A DNA stretch of 64,000 nucleotides from SIAJ01 sp963773845 (lineage in GTDB: Bacteria; Planctomycetota; Planctomycetia; Gemmatales; Gemmataceae): contig CAVZCU010000011.1 in NCBI GenBank assembly GCA_963773845.1, positions 558,001 through 622,000 on the forward strand. Reading direction: 5' to 3'. This document shows, one piece after another, positions 31,288 to 41,266 of this stretch (the first letter of the stretch is position 1; each line of letters starts with the position of its first letter). The notes below the pieces were generated by a model. It worked only from the letters and a program-made list of their open reading frames with translations, was not told the DNA's origin and did not search any database. A program made the translations under genes and the position numbers.

Positions 31288-33203
31288 ATGCTGCTTCTGA
31301 GTTGTTCCCATCTCACGCGCGCTTTCGATCGCGGACCCCTGTTCGACGACGTTTCGTTTGAACTCTTCCACGGCGAGCGCGTCGGTTTCGTCGGTCCGAA
31401 CGGCTCGGGCAAGACGACGCTGATGCGCATCCTCGCGGGACAGGACACTTCGGACGCGGGCGACGTGCGGCTGCATGCCGGCGCCAAGGCGATGCTTCTC
31501 GAACAGCACGAGGAATTTGCCCCAGGCCAGACACTCTTCGATGAGGCTAAATCCGCGTTCGGTGAACTTCTCAAAGCCCAGGAGGAGATGGTTCGCGTGG
31601 CCGACCAGATGTCCCATGCGAGCGATCCGATTCAACAGAAGGTGCTCGCGGCCCGCTATGAGCGGCTCACCGAATTGCTCCACCACAACGATGCCTACAC
31701 GCTCGACCACAAGGTGGAAACCGTCCTCGGCGGCCTCGGCTTTTCGTCGGCGGACAATGATCGCGAAGTGCATTCGTTCAGCGGCGGCCAGCGACGCCGT
31801 CTGCTCTTGGCCAAGCTCCTGCTCGCCTCCCCGGACGTAATGCTCCTGGACGAGCCGAGCAACCATCTGGACATCGACACGGTCCGCTGGCTCGAAAACT
31901 ACCTGGTGCAGCAATCGCAGGCGATGCTGATTGTCAGCCACGATCGCTATTTCCTCAACAGGGTGGTCACGAAGATTTTCGAACTGCACGAGCGCAAGAT
32001 CACGAGCTATCCGGGGAATTACGCCCAGTACGTGCACTGCGCGATGAGCGCTACGAACAGCGAATGCGCGAATATGAATCGCAGAAGGAGTACATCGAAA
32101 AACAGGAAGAGTACATCCGCCGGGTCCATTACGGGCAACTGGCGAAGCAGGCCCAATCGCGCGTCAAGGCGCTGGAGAAAATCGAACGCATCGAAGCGCC
32201 CACTCGAGTGGAAGTGCCGCGGATGCACTTCGGTCAGGTGATGCGGGCTGGCGATGTCGTCTTCGAGGCGGAGAACCTTGGCAAGGCATTCGGCGAAAAG
32301 CGCCTGTTCTCAGGATTGAGTTTTCAGCTTCAACGCGGCAAACGTTTGGGCATCATGGGCCCAAATGGCTGCGGTAAGACGACCCTGTTGCGCATTCTGC
32401 TCGGCGACGAGGAGCCGACCGAGGGTTCGGTGAAACGGGGCCACTTGATCCAGACCGGCTATCTCGATCAGCACCTGAAGCTGCTTGACGAAGATAAGCC
32501 GGTGATCCGAGCGGTCTGGCCGCACCCGGATCCGGAATTGACCGAGCAGCGGATGCGCGATCTTCTCGGCCGCTTTGGACTCGCCGGCAAAATTGTCGAC
32601 CAGCCAGTCGGCGAGTGCAGCGGCGGCGAGCGCAGCCGGGCGGCACTGGCCCGACTGGTTGTTGAAGGAGCGAATGTTCTCATTCTCGACGAGCCGACCA
32701 ACCATCTCGATCTCTGGGCCTGCGACGCGCTCGAAGAAGCGATCAAGGAGTTCGACGGCACCGTCATCGTCGTCAGCCACGATCGATACTTCTTGAACTC
32801 GGTCAGCGACCTTTTGATCGTCATGGAGCCGGACAAGGTCGAGGTCGTGTATGGCAATTACGAACTGTACGAATCGCTGCGTGCCACTCGCGAGGCGGAG
32901 GAAGCGGCGGAGCGGAAGAAGAAAACGGTCGCTCCGAACAATGATGGCCGCGTCACGTCGCCGACGACGAGCAAACCCGTCAAACGAAAGCGCAAGTTCC
33001 CTTACCGTAAGGTCGAGGAACTGGAAAAGGAAGTGATGGAGCAAGAGGAGCTAGTCGCCGAACTCGAAGCGAAGCTGGCAGCGCCGGAGATTTATCGGGA
33101 TGCCAATCTGGTTAAAGAGACGATGCAAGACTTCGAGGACGCGAAAGAACTGTTGAAGACGATGTACGAACACTGGGAAGAGTCGATGGAGTTGAATGGG
33201 TAA
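31288..33203 (+). CDS. ABC-F family ATPase (Uup/EttA-like; one frameshift)
   Basis: A soluble protein with two ABC cassettes that probably acts on the ribosome; about 638 residues. Start ATG 31288 with GAGG at 31277-31280. Cassette 1 has Walker A GPNGSGKTT, signature SGGQRRR, Walker B DVMLLDEPSNH and SHDRYFLNRV. The inter-domain linker is rich in Glu/Arg (YESQKEYIEKQEEY). Cassette 2 has GPNGCGKTT, CSGGERSRA and ILDEPTNHLDL. The C-terminus is a charged coiled coil after a Lys-rich stretch (KPVKRKRKFPYRKVEELE), as in Uup. Near 32030-32036 one base is missing: restoring it gives the expected YVALRDERYEQR reading across the two frames. This is most likely a sequence error in a working gene. Confidence 0.85.
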
Positions 33204-33548
33204 TGTGCTTCGAGCAGTCCTGGCCAGAGAGTTGGCGAATTCATCGAGGAGCAGACCGGGTTGGCCCGCAAATAGGAAAAGTGCGCATGGGGGATGGAGA
33301 AAAAGTTGGCGGAGTTGGCGGCGACTCTGCCGTTTTGACAGTCGGCAGATCGATTTGTTCTCCTTTAATTTCCACCGGCGGGACAATCGTTCGGCAACGT
33401 CGCCAGGGGCTGGTCACAATTTCACTGGCGATCTTGGCGATCTTGCCCCCACTCACGAGACATTCGCGGCGGGGCACAGCCGCCGCGAAACGAATGCCGT
33501 ATGTGTGAAAAGAAAGACTGAACCCGCTCCGATCCGAAATTCGCCCTG
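33204..33548. other. 345-bp convergent intergenic region, nothing recognised
   Basis: It lies between the plus-strand ABC-F gene and a minus-strand membrane protein gene, so both 3' ends fall here. Only short overlapping frames without family features are present, and I see no clear hairpin followed by a T-run. Confidence 0.4.
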
Positions 33549-33989
33549 TCAGTCGTCGCGCCGCCGTCTCCGCGGCCGGTCGTCGTAGTCATCGTCGTCC
33601 AAGTCATCATCAACGGGCCGGCGTCGCCGCCGGCGCGGTCGGTCGTCGTTCCGTTCCTGGAGTCGGCGTTCTCGTTCGTCATCCAGGAAATCGTCCGCCC
33701 GTTCCTGTCGTCGCCGGCGTTTCGGTCCGCCTTTCCTCTTCTTGCGCTTCTCGATCGGCTCGGTCACCGCGACGATGATGGTGAAAACGATCGCTGGCAG
33801 CAGGGCCACGGGCATACATCCCATGCCCAAGAAGATGCTAAAGCCAAATCCGGTCCAGGCCATCGACTTGTGGCCGCGCATGAGTCCAACGGTCAAGGGC
33901 ACAGCGCCACACAAGGCGCCTACAAGAGCGCCAATCAGAAGGCCGAGTGCCAGTTCACTACCATCGGCATCCACATTCCAGAAGAACAT
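33549..33989 (-). CDS. small membrane protein with an Arg/Asp-rich tail
   Basis: 146 residues from ATG 33989 (MFFWNVDADG); the frame is open for 19 codons further up but the sequence there is unlike protein. Two hydrophobic segments (LALGLLIGALVGALCGAV and FSIFLGMGCMPVALLPAIVF) are followed by a Lys/Arg stretch and then a tail of alternating Arg runs and Asp/Glu runs (for example RPRRRRRRPVDDDLDDDDYD). The tail is probably cytoplasmic and disordered. I do not recognise the family. Confidence 0.55.
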   Translation of the reverse strand: MFFWNVDADGSELALGLLIGALVGALCGAVPLTVGLMRGHKSMAWTGFGFSIFLGMGCMPVALLPAIVFTIIVAVTEPIEKRKKRKGGPKRRRRQERADDFLDDERERRLQERNDDRPRRRRRRPVDDDLDDDDYDDRPRRRRRDD

Positions 33990-34058
33990 TGGTCGATCCA
34001 CTGGGCGGCGAGTCGGATTGGGGCATCCCGTTGATTGTCGGACCAAATAGCCTGCTGT

Positions 34059-35183
34059 TCAAGCGCGATACTGCAACAGCCGGCAGGCAATTTTCCCATT
34101 CCAGAATGGCGTGACGGAGCGGGGCTTCAACCGGATTTCTCGCCACGGCGCATCGTTGGACGTGAACACAAAGCACGACCAGCCGGCACAGCGTCCGGCA
34201 AAGACCTCGCCCATCAAGCGATAAAGCGGACGGAGTTCACGCTCGTCGCCAATTCGTTCCCCATAGGGGGGATTACAAATGAGCACCCCGGGTGGACCAT
34301 CGGGGAGCCGAAATTCGCGCAAATCTCGACGCTCGAAATTCAGCAGGTGGCCGATGCCAGCCGCCCGGGCGTTGGCGCGTGCGTGTTCGATCGCATCAGC
34401 CCCAACATCGCTCCCGCCGATGAACGCCGGCAGCTTCTTGAGCATTTGCGACCGCGCCTCATCGCGCACCGCCGTCCACATCGCAATATCAAAGTCCATC
34501 CAACCCATGAAGCCGAAGTGTTTGCGGGTCAGTCCCGGTGGGCGGCGCAGGGCAATCCACGCGCCCTCGATCGGCAGCGAACCCGAACCGCACATGGGGT
34601 CAACGAGCGGCGTGTCTCCGGTCCAACCGGTGCTGAGCACCAGTCCCGCGGCCAAGGCTTCGTTGAGGGGAGCTTTCGTCAATACCGGACGATAGCCCCG
34701 CTTGTGCAACGAATCCCAGGACGAATCGAAGCTAAGCACCGCATTGTTCTTGTAGATGTGCAAGTTGAACGGCAGCATTGGCCGCTCGACGTCGACACTT
34801 GGCCGCCGCCCGCACTTCGCGACGAATTGATCGCATATGGCATCTTTCACTCGGCGGGCGGCGTATTGCGAGTGCGTGATCCGGGAATCGCGCACATTGC
34901 AATCAACCGCCAGAGTGTGCTCGGGGGTGAGGTACTGCGACCAGTCGATCGATTGTACAGCGGAGTAGAGTTCGTCCGGCGATTCGACATGCGCTTCGAG
35001 CACGGGCCGCAACACGCGAACAGCAGTCCGCAGCCAGAGATTGGCTCGGTAGAGAATGGCCAGGTCGCCGGCGAAAGCAACGCCTCCGCGACCCGTGCGA
35101 ACGTCCGATGCGCGAAGGTTGCGCAATTCCGCTGCAAGCTGAGTCTCCAGTCCGCGTGCACAAGTGGCGAAGTAACTCGGCAT
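34059..35183 (-). CDS. 23S rRNA m2G methyltransferase, RlmL/Trm14-like (THUMP plus N6/N2 methyltransferase domain)
   Basis: An S-adenosylmethionine-dependent RNA methyltransferase of 374 residues, matching the N-terminal half of E. coli RlmL. ATG 35183 (MPSYFATCARGLE) fits the family start. The THUMP region covers about residues 40-155 (RVLRPVLEAHVESPDELY, LAVDCNVRDSRITHSQYAA). The methyltransferase domain has motif I VDPMCGSGSLPIE and the catalytic NPPYGER near residue 310. The RlmK half is absent, as in many bacteria. It is downstream of the enoyl-CoA hydratase gene with a 315-bp gap, so probably not in that operon. Confidence 0.85.
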   Translation of the reverse strand: MPSYFATCARGLETQLAAELRNLRASDVRTGRGGVAFAGDLAILYRANLWLRTAVRVLRPVLEAHVESPDELYSAVQSIDWSQYLTPEHTLAVDCNVRDSRITHSQYAARRVKDAICDQFVAKCGRRPSVDVERPMLPFNLHIYKNNAVLSFDSSWDSLHKRGYRPVLTKAPLNEALAAGLVLSTGWTGDTPLVDPMCGSGSLPIEGAWIALRRPPGLTRKHFGFMGWMDFDIAMWTAVRDEARSQMLKKLPAFIGGSDVGADAIEHARANARAAGIGHLLNFERRDLREFRLPDGPPGVLICNPPYGERIGDERELRPLYRLMGEVFAGRCAGWSCFVFTSNDAPWREIRLKPRSVTPFWNGKIACRLLQYRA

Positions 35184-35498
35184 ATGACAATCGAATGGCG
35201 GCGACCTATAAGCCGGCTTGTAAGCTACACTCAAGATGCCGTCCCATCTTCCAAACGACAAGACTCTGCCCGGTTGTCCATTCGTGATTCGCCTCAATGA
35301 CCACGCGTCCGAACTAATGAGGGAGGGCTCTGCGCCCGCAGGGAGCGCCGACGAATTGGAACTCGTTCCCGTTCGCTGCGCGATTTGCCGAGTCGATACG
35401 GGCGAGCCCGTCGGAGTCGGTGAGGATTTCGACTTTGCCGACCGCGGGACATCGGCCGTCGCCTTCGCTGACGCCACAGGCTCCGCGCAACTTAACGA
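35184..35498. other. 315-bp region with an uncertain plus-strand frame
   Basis: It lies between two minus-strand genes. A plus-strand frame 35236-35505 encodes RCAICRVDTGEPVGVGEDF, which recalls the N-terminal Cys-containing segment of some methyltransferases, and then loses any likeness. It may be a decayed gene start. I do not call it a gene. Confidence 0.3.
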
Positions 35499-36272
35499 TC
35501 AGTAGGTCGCCCAGGGGGTCGGTCGCTTGTCGAAGAAGGCGGCCAACCCTTCGCGGCATTCGTGGCCGAGCCTGGGCGCCGCGCTCGCTTTGGCCCCCTC
35601 CTCAACTGAAAGGGCTTGCGTCGAAAATCTCCTGAGCAACTCTTTTGTCGTCGCCAGCGCTTCTGGACCGCCCTCGGCGCATGCTTTGGCCCACACAACG
35701 GCGGTGTCCAACAGGGAATTCGCATTGACTACTTGATTGATGAGACCGACGCGAGCGGCTTCGGAGGCATCGATCAGTTCGCCGGTGAGCAGCAAATGGC
35801 GAGCGGCGCGCTCGCCGACGTGACGCAGCAAATGAGGAAGAACCATCGCGGCGACCAGACCGCGGCGCACTTCCGGATAGCCGAACTTCGCCGTCGGGAC
35901 CGCCAGCGCCAGGTCGCACACGGTCACCAGGCCGGCGCCGCCAGCGACGGCGGCGCCGTTGACGGCGGCGATGGTCGGCTTGGGAAGGGAGTAAATTCGG
36001 TCGTAAAGCTCGGCGAGCCGTTGGGCGTCGGACCATATGATTTCGGCATCGGCCGTCAGCGTCGACCGCAATTCCTCCAAGTCCATGCCGGCGCAAAAGG
36101 CCGGCCCCTCGCCGGTGAGGATCACGCAGCGCACGCTGGCGTCGTTGGCAGCGCGGCAAATGGCGCCATCGAGATCGGCGATTAGTGCTCGACTGAGGGC
36201 GTTGCGTTTATCCGCCCGACCGAGCGCGAGAATGACGGCGGGGGAGCGATTTTCATAATGAACGAGAGACAT
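35499..36272 (-). CDS. enoyl-CoA hydratase/isomerase family protein
   Basis: A crotonase-fold enzyme that hydrates or isomerises an enoyl-CoA, 257 residues. The CoA-binding ADKRNALS is at the N-terminus; the first oxyanion-hole region is GPAFCAGMDLEEL and the second is NGAAVAGGAGLV. The catalytic Glu positions lie in the helix around FGYPEVRRGLVAAMV. It is the last gene of an operon with an AtuA-type pair, so a methylglutaconyl-CoA or isohexenylglutaconyl-CoA hydratase role in leucine or acyclic-terpene breakdown is likely by context. Sequence alone does not fix the substrate. Confidence 0.85.
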   Translation of the reverse strand: MSLVHYENRSPAVILALGRADKRNALSRALIADLDGAICRAANDASVRCVILTGEGPAFCAGMDLEELRSTLTADAEIIWSDAQRLAELYDRIYSLPKPTIAAVNGAAVAGGAGLVTVCDLALAVPTAKFGYPEVRRGLVAAMVLPHLLRHVGERAARHLLLTGELIDASEAARVGLINQVVNANSLLDTAVVWAKACAEGGPEALATTKELLRRFSTQALSVEEGAKASAAPRLGHECREGLAAFFDKRPTPWATY

Positions 36273-36281
36273 GACGAAGCC

Positions 36282-36635
36282 CTAGGCCCGAGATCGAAGC
36301 ATGGCAGCATGGTCGGCCGGCAATTCAATCGACATTTGCAGCAGCGCCAGCGCCAGCGTCTTTCCCTGGGTATCGGTCCGCAATGATTGCGATGCGCCGC
36401 CGGCCAGCACGTCGTGCAGGACGAAATTCAGTCCGAGCACGTTGCTCGCCTCAAACCGTTCGACCTTGGAAGGACCGAGCGGCGCAAAATAGGCAGCGAC
36501 GCGCTCGGCGGTCAGATGGTCACGCAGCCATGTAAAGCCAGCGCTGGTATACGCAATGATCGCCACGTTGGCGTGGTTGCCCTTGTCGCCACTACGACCG
36601 TGCGCGATGTCCGAAAGTTGATTCGTGTGGGGCAT
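36282..36635 (-). CDS. AtuA C-terminal-like domain protein
   Basis: 117 residues. The block LSDIAHGRSGDKGNHANVAI at the N-terminus is the hallmark of the small ferredoxin-fold domain found at the C-terminus of AtuA-type proteins or as a separate subunit. LGLNFVLHDVLAGGASQSLR follows. It begins 3 bp after the Tim44-like gene and ends 9 bp before the hydratase gene. It should work with the DUF1446-type protein encoded at 37515-38872. AtuA function in acyclic-terpene use is known only genetically. Confidence 0.8.
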   Translation of the reverse strand: MPHTNQLSDIAHGRSGDKGNHANVAIIAYTSAGFTWLRDHLTAERVAAYFAPLGPSKVERFEASNVLGLNFVLHDVLAGGASQSLRTDTQGKTLALALLQMSIELPADHAAMLRSRA

Positions 36636-36638
36636 GCC

Positions 36639-37505
36639 TCACCGCGCGACGAATTCCTTGAGATATTCCGGGTCGGCATCCTGGCCGAATTCATCCAGTT
36701 CGATTTGCGCCATGACGTTCTTCGCTTCCAGCACCGAGTCGATGTCGGATGACGGCTGGATCAATTCAACGAGCCAGCGTTCTTTCGATCGCCGGAAGCT
36801 CCAGATCTCCTGGTAGGCATAGGTCTTCATGTCGCCACGCACCAATTCGCCAGTCTCATCGTCCTCATAGAAATCCTTGGACCGAGCCGAAATCAACGCG
36901 GTATACGTGTGATTGTCTTTGCCGACGGGCGCCTCAAAGTGAATCACATCCACATCCGTCACTTCCACACGGCCAATTACATGCAGCTCGCGTTCCTTGC
37001 GAAGGCGCTTGATCTCCTCCTCCAATTCATTGAGACAATCGGGCGTCACCCGTCGCTCGATCCCTTTCAAAGAACGTGCCTCCAGAGCTTCCTTGATCAA
37101 GCGAAACGCTTCATCGGCAACATCGGACATGTATTTCTTTTCCCACCAGTTGTCCGTGCACGAGAGAAACTTGAGCGCTGCCTTGGTCGCCTTTTGCCGG
37201 CCCGCGATCTTCCAATCTGGGACCTTTTCCCCTTTGAACATCACCTGGCGCTTCTTGGGAAGCTCATCGAGCATTTCCGACATGGTCGGGCCCATTTTCT
37301 TGCCGCGATTATGTTCGCGCATAAACCCGCGAATGACTAAAACGGGAATGCCAATGAATACTAAGCTGCAACAAGCAATTCCGGAAATCCACCCCATGAC
37401 CCGCAAGCCGCGCGAACCGGGAGGCGCTTCCTCTTGATTCTGGGCCAAGACCGGTGATGATGCCAGAAAGAGCAAGATGATGGCGAGTGCAGCACGGCTG
37501 CGCAT
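36639..37505 (-). CDS. secreted or membrane protein with Tim44-like domain
   Basis: 288 residues. The N-terminus MRSRAALAIILLFLASSPVLA is a signal peptide; a second hydrophobic segment (WISGIACCSLVFIGIPVLVI) makes it membrane anchored. The C-terminal about 170 residues look like the Tim44-like/NTF2-like fold (VADEAFRLIKEALEARSLKG, YAYQEIWSFRRSKERWLVELIQP). It lies between the two AtuA parts with gaps of 9 bp and 3 bp, so it is probably co-transcribed with a catabolic operon to which it has no obvious tie. The Tim44 assignment is from pattern only. Confidence 0.65.
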   Translation of the reverse strand: MRSRAALAIILLFLASSPVLAQNQEEAPPGSRGLRVMGWISGIACCSLVFIGIPVLVIRGFMREHNRGKKMGPTMSEMLDELPKKRQVMFKGEKVPDWKIAGRQKATKAALKFLSCTDNWWEKKYMSDVADEAFRLIKEALEARSLKGIERRVTPDCLNELEEEIKRLRKERELHVIGRVEVTDVDVIHFEAPVGKDNHTYTALISARSKDFYEDDETGELVRGDMKTYAYQEIWSFRRSKERWLVELIQPSSDIDSVLEAKNVMAQIELDEFGQDADPEYLKEFVAR

Positions 37506-37514
37506 GGCGCGTCT

Positions 37515-38872
37515 CTATAGGAGGGTAATCTTCACGTGCGGATCGACGGCCGACTTGGCGATCAGAGCCGGCCAATATGCAAAAACCTCGCGAACGGCAG
37601 GTCTCCCCGTTGTGTAGCCCGTGACGCCCGGCGGGCCGGAGGTCACCAGTGGTGCGAACTCCTTCGTGAATCGTTCGACGTGAGCACGGTTGGGCGAACG
37701 CACGGCCACGCGGAGGACGACTTCCGGACTCGGTGCCACGGCTCGAATCACGCCCGCGACGCAATCGCCCGCGCCCAGGCATTCGATTCGGCTATGGGCG
37801 AATTCTACACCTGCGGCCCGCAGGCGGTCGAGCAACATCTGCCCAGCAAATCGTGCTTTTTTCTCCGCCTCTGGTCCGAGCAGCACCAGCATTCCGCTGG
37901 AAGCGAAGCCATCGCGATAGGCGATCGACACCTTATATGAATCCGTTGCCGGCTTGCCGCGAGCGCCGCGAACCGCAACCACGTCGCGCTTCGGTTCCGA
38001 CAGCATCACACTCGTGAAGTCCGCGGTCACATCGGGAGTCAAATACGCGGCTGGGTCGCCGACCTCATAGAGAAGCTGCTCCGAAATCGTTTCCGTATTG
38101 ATTGCCCCGCCGCTTCGTGGCGGCTTCTCGATGGCAAATGTCCCGTCGGCGGCGATGTCGGCAATCGGGTATCCAACGTGGGCGAGATCGGGGGCGTCGT
38201 TCCAATTGCACCACAGACCGCCGGTCGCCTGCGCTCCGCATTCGATCAAATGGCCAGCAACGGTCGCCGCACAGATTCGGTCGATGTCGTTCCAATTCCA
38301 ACCGTGTTCGAAAGCTGCCGGCCCCACCGTCAATGAGGCGTCGGCAACTCGGCCGGTGACGACGAAATGGGCGCCTTGACCGAGAGCATCGGCAATTGGC
38401 TTCGCCCCCAAATAGGCGTTGGCGCTAACAACTCGATCGCGAATTGCCGCGAGCGATTCTCCCGTGTCGATATTGGTCAACGAATGCCGCGACTCGATGA
38501 GTTCGTCGAGTCGGGGCAAAAGGTCATCGCCGGTTACTACCACTACTTTGCGATCGGCGAGTCCGGCACCGGCGAGAATCTCTTTGCGCGCGCCGCACAT
38601 GAAACCGGATTCATTCCGCCGGCATTGGTCACGATCTTGAGATTCGGTTGCGTTTTGAGGATGGGGGTTAGTCGATTCAGGACTTCGACGAAGTCGTGCG
38701 CAAATCCCGCCGTCGGATCGCGCTGTTTGAGCAACGCGAGAATCGACATCGTCAATTCAGCCAGGTATTCGAGAGTGAGATAATCGAGTTGTCCATCGCG
38801 CGCGAGGGAGACGGGAGCGTCGACATTATCGCCCCAAAAGCCGCAGCCGTTGCCGATCCGCACGCGCTTCAT
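37515..38872 (-). CDS. DUF1446/AtuA-family protein, N-terminal part (one frameshift)
   Basis: About 452 residues. The N-terminus MKRVRIGNGCGFWGDNVDAP is followed by GQLDYLTLEYLAELTM, both typical of the AtuA/DUF1446 core. The frame breaks near 38595-38605: NAGGMNPVSC is in one frame and KEILAGAGLADRKV to the end in the next. Later landmarks are GRVADASLTVGPA, CGAQATGGLW and INTETISEQLLYEVGDP. In many bacteria this core is fused to the small C-terminal domain that is here a separate gene at 36282. It is first in the catabolic operon ending with enoyl-CoA hydratase. Confidence 0.8.
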
Positions 38873-39159
38873 TCGAGAGACTCGCCGTTCGCCCTACCGA
38901 GGGAGAATAGGCGGAAGCCAGGGCGGACTCAAGCCTGGAAAAGCGGGGTTATTGAGGGCTCCCGGAGGGAATGACAACCCGCATTCACGAATTTTGTTCT
39001 CGGGTCGAGTGGACGCTTGCAATCTTCCAAAGTCATTGCTAGAACTAACGCAACCTTTGCCGACCGGTCCACGTAACAGGTCACTCGCCTCGGATCGCGG
39101 AAGTGAAGGTCGGCCATTTTCTCTTTCCGTTCCCGGGCGATTCTTCAGGAGCTAAAGCG

Positions 39160-39261
39160 ATGTTTTACGACCTACCGCTGTGGGTGATGGGCCTGATGCT
39201 TCTCGCCGTCATCGGCCTGATTGTCCTCTTGATTTACCTGCGCAAAAAGGACAGGGACTAA
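39160..39261 (+). CDS. 33-residue single-span membrane protein
   Basis: ATG 39160 with AGGAG at 39147-39151. The protein starts MFYDLPLWVMGLMLL, forms one hydrophobic helix of about 22 residues and ends in YLRKKDRD, a positive-inside tail. A terminator-like hairpin follows 30 bp later. The good RBS and clean helix make a real small gene likely. It may be a subunit of a larger membrane complex, but no partner is adjacent. Confidence 0.55.
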   Translation: MFYDLPLWVMGLMLLAVIGLIVLLIYLRKKDRD

Positions 39262-39290
39262 GGATCCTCACGGGATACAGGCGAAACAAC

Positions 39291-39325
39291 ACGGCCGGGC
39301 CAGCTCCATGGAGTAGCCCGGCCGC
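39291..39325. terminator. GC-rich hairpin between convergent genes
   Basis: The stem CGGCCGGGC (39292-39300) pairs perfectly with GCCCGGCCG (39316-39324) across a 15-nt loop. It lies between the convergent small membrane protein and htrA genes, so it can end both transcripts. The T-run is weak on either side. Confidence 0.6.
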
Positions 39326-39351
39326 GTTACTTATCGGACGTAGCGAGTTCC

Positions 39352-40482
39352 CTACTTCTCGGTCCGGAGCCTGGCTTGGGCCTGGTTCCAATCGCCGACG
39401 ACCGCATTGATCGCTTGGAGTCGTTTCTCTCGCCATACTTGCAATCGGACCTTCTGACCGATTGGGAATCCCGCAATCATGTTGATGAGATGATTCTCGT
39501 TGCGAACCGCGACGCCATTGACCTCCAAGATCACATCATTGCCCCGAAGACCAGCAATGGCCGCCGGCGTTTCGGGATAAACCGATTCGACGAGCGCCTC
39601 TGCGCCTTGTCGAGTCCCAGGCGCAGGGCGTCGGTCGATTCCAACGCGGTCGCCAGGTGCACGCCAAGATATCCCCGGGCCACCGATCCCTTTTCCACTA
39701 GTTGGCGAACAACGCGCTTAACGAGATTGATTGGAATCGCGAACGCCACGCCGCTGTTGCTGCCCGAGTGCGAGGCGATCGCGGTGTTGATTCCAACAAC
39801 TTCTCCATCAAGATTCACAAGTGGCCCGCCGCTCGACCCCGGATTGATGGCGGCATCGGTTTGCAGGAAATCCTTGATCCGGATCGTACTGCCGAGACTG
39901 ACTTGACCCCGATCGCGAGCGCTGATGATCCCGTGCGTCACCGTGCGATCGAGCCCAAAGGGCGAGCCGAACGCGAGCACCCAGTTTCCTTCGCGAGTCG
40001 CGGTCGCTATCGGCGAACGGCGCGGCCGTCAAATTGTCGCCTTCGATCTTGAGGGCGGCGATGTCGGATTCCGGATCCGCCCAGATTCGGCTGGGGCGAA
40101 GGATCTTGTCGTCGGCGAAATGGATGGTGATCTGGTCGGCCTTGGCGCCATTAATCACGTGATTGTTGGTAATGACCACAATTCCGGGCACCCCGTCAAT
40201 TCGAGCAATAACGCCGGACCCCGATTCTTCCGTCGACTTGGTCTTGCCTGGGCTCGGCGGTTTCACGGCTTCGACCGATACCACGCTCGGAGCCATTTGA
40301 CGAATGACGGCTTCGAACCGCTCGCCCAGATGGTTGGCTGGCAGAGTCGTTGCCCCCGCCGGAGGCGGCGCCGGACGGGATTGTGCCTGAAGCAAATCGG
40401 TGTGATTCAGCAAGACACTTCCGGTGGCTGCGCCGCCGAATGTACATGTGCCCAAAAAAACGGCTTTGACGAATCTATTCAT
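39352..40482 (-). CDS. HtrA/DegP-type serine protease with one PDZ domain (two frameshifts)
   Basis: An envelope quality-control protease of about 376 residues. The start at 40482 (MNRFVKAVFLG) gives a signal or anchor segment. Catalytic triad: His in VITNNHVI, Asp in ESDIAALKI, Ser in NPGSSGGPL. The C-terminal PDZ-like part has GYLGVHLA and VILEVNGVAVRNENHL. The frame breaks twice: near 40000-40010, after APFADSD and before NWVLAFGSPFG, and near 39605-39610, after LGLDKAQ and before ALVESVYPETPAAIAG. All expected family blocks are present across the three frames, so a working gene with sequence errors is the simplest reading. Confidence 0.85.
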
Positions 40483-40801
40483 CGGTGAGATTACCGCAAG
40501 GGTGCAAATTGATGAAACGGGTCCGCCGGAGCATGGTGGCAGATCAAGATGTCAAGCCGACGGCCCGTTCCATTCCAGTCCTTTCCATGGGTCGGATTAC
40601 GAATCCGTCCTACGGAGCGAGCGGCGTCGGTCGCCGCCCGCCTGAACTTTAGGGAAACTCACACGGGAAAGTTGAATGGAAAGTCCGGTTCGACCGGAAG
40701 AAGTTGCGCATTCGCGCGTCATAAAACGCATAAAGCCCGCTGTCGGTCCTCCGAACAGCGGGCTTTTAGTGATTTGAACAGGTTTGTCGATTGGTCCTGG
40801 G
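40483..40801. other. 319-bp gap between DksA-like gene and htrA
   Basis: It contains the terminator-like hairpin 40732-40767 at its right end and presumably the htrA promoter at its left. No gene is seen. Confidence 0.45.
40732..40767. terminator. rho-independent-type terminator
   Basis: AAAGCCCGCTGT and ACAGCGGGCTTTT form a 12-bp stem around a 10-nt loop with the sequence GGTCCTCCGA. It lies 35 bp beyond the stop of the minus-strand DksA/TraR-type gene. It has A/T runs on both sides and could work in both directions. Confidence 0.75.
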
Positions 40802-41266
40802 CTACTTGCTGTAATCCATTTCCAGGTCGGACAGGCGGACCTCTCGATCCTCCATGGGTGATCCATCCGAGACCGCTTCCCAGTTGGCATTGCGTCGCTC
40901 GGCTAGCCAGTCGGCGTCGCTTTCCGCCTCGCGCTGGCACTTAATGCACAATGTGCTGTAGGGAAGAACGTTGAGGCGAGCGACCGGAATCTTGCAGCTA
41001 CAAACTTCGCACAGGCCGTAGGTTCCTTGCTTTAGCCGAAGCAGAGCACGCTCGACCTGATTGAGTTCGCGCGCTTCCAATTCAGCCAGCTGCGATGACA
41101 ATTCTTCGCCGGTATGGTCGAATGCCGCATCGGCCGCATCCCCTGCAGCCGTATTGAATTTCTGTGAACCGAGTTGGGCTAGGTCGGCGCCGAGCCGCTT
41201 ACGGAGTTCGTTCCGCCTGCCGTTCAGGGTTTTGTGGAGTCGAAGGAGTGCGTCGCGTCGTGCCAT
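40802..41266 (-). CDS. DksA/TraR-family C4 zinc-finger protein
   Basis: 154 residues. The N-terminal two thirds form a coiled coil (RRDALLRLHKTLNGRRNELRKR to LEARELNQVERALLRL). The C-terminal zinc finger has four Cys in GLCEVCSCKIP and TLCIKC, as in DksA/TraR proteins that enter the RNA polymerase secondary channel. A conserved acidic tip is not obvious, so a DksA-like role in the stringent response is possible but unproven. The gene has its own terminator. Confidence 0.85.
   Translation of the reverse strand: MARRDALLRLHKTLNGRRNELRKRLGADLAQLGSQKFNTAAGDAADAAFDHTGEELSSQLAELEARELNQVERALLRLKQGTYGLCEVCSCKIPVARLNVLPYSTLCIKCQREAESDADWLAERRNANWEAVSDGSPMEDREVRLSDLEMDYSK

Noticed and set aside
35236..35505. 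Plus-strand frame with RCAICRVDTGEPVGVGEDF, like the start of some methyltransferases
   Set aside because: The likeness covers about 20 residues only, the rest shows no family feature, and no methyltransferase domain follows. At most a remnant.
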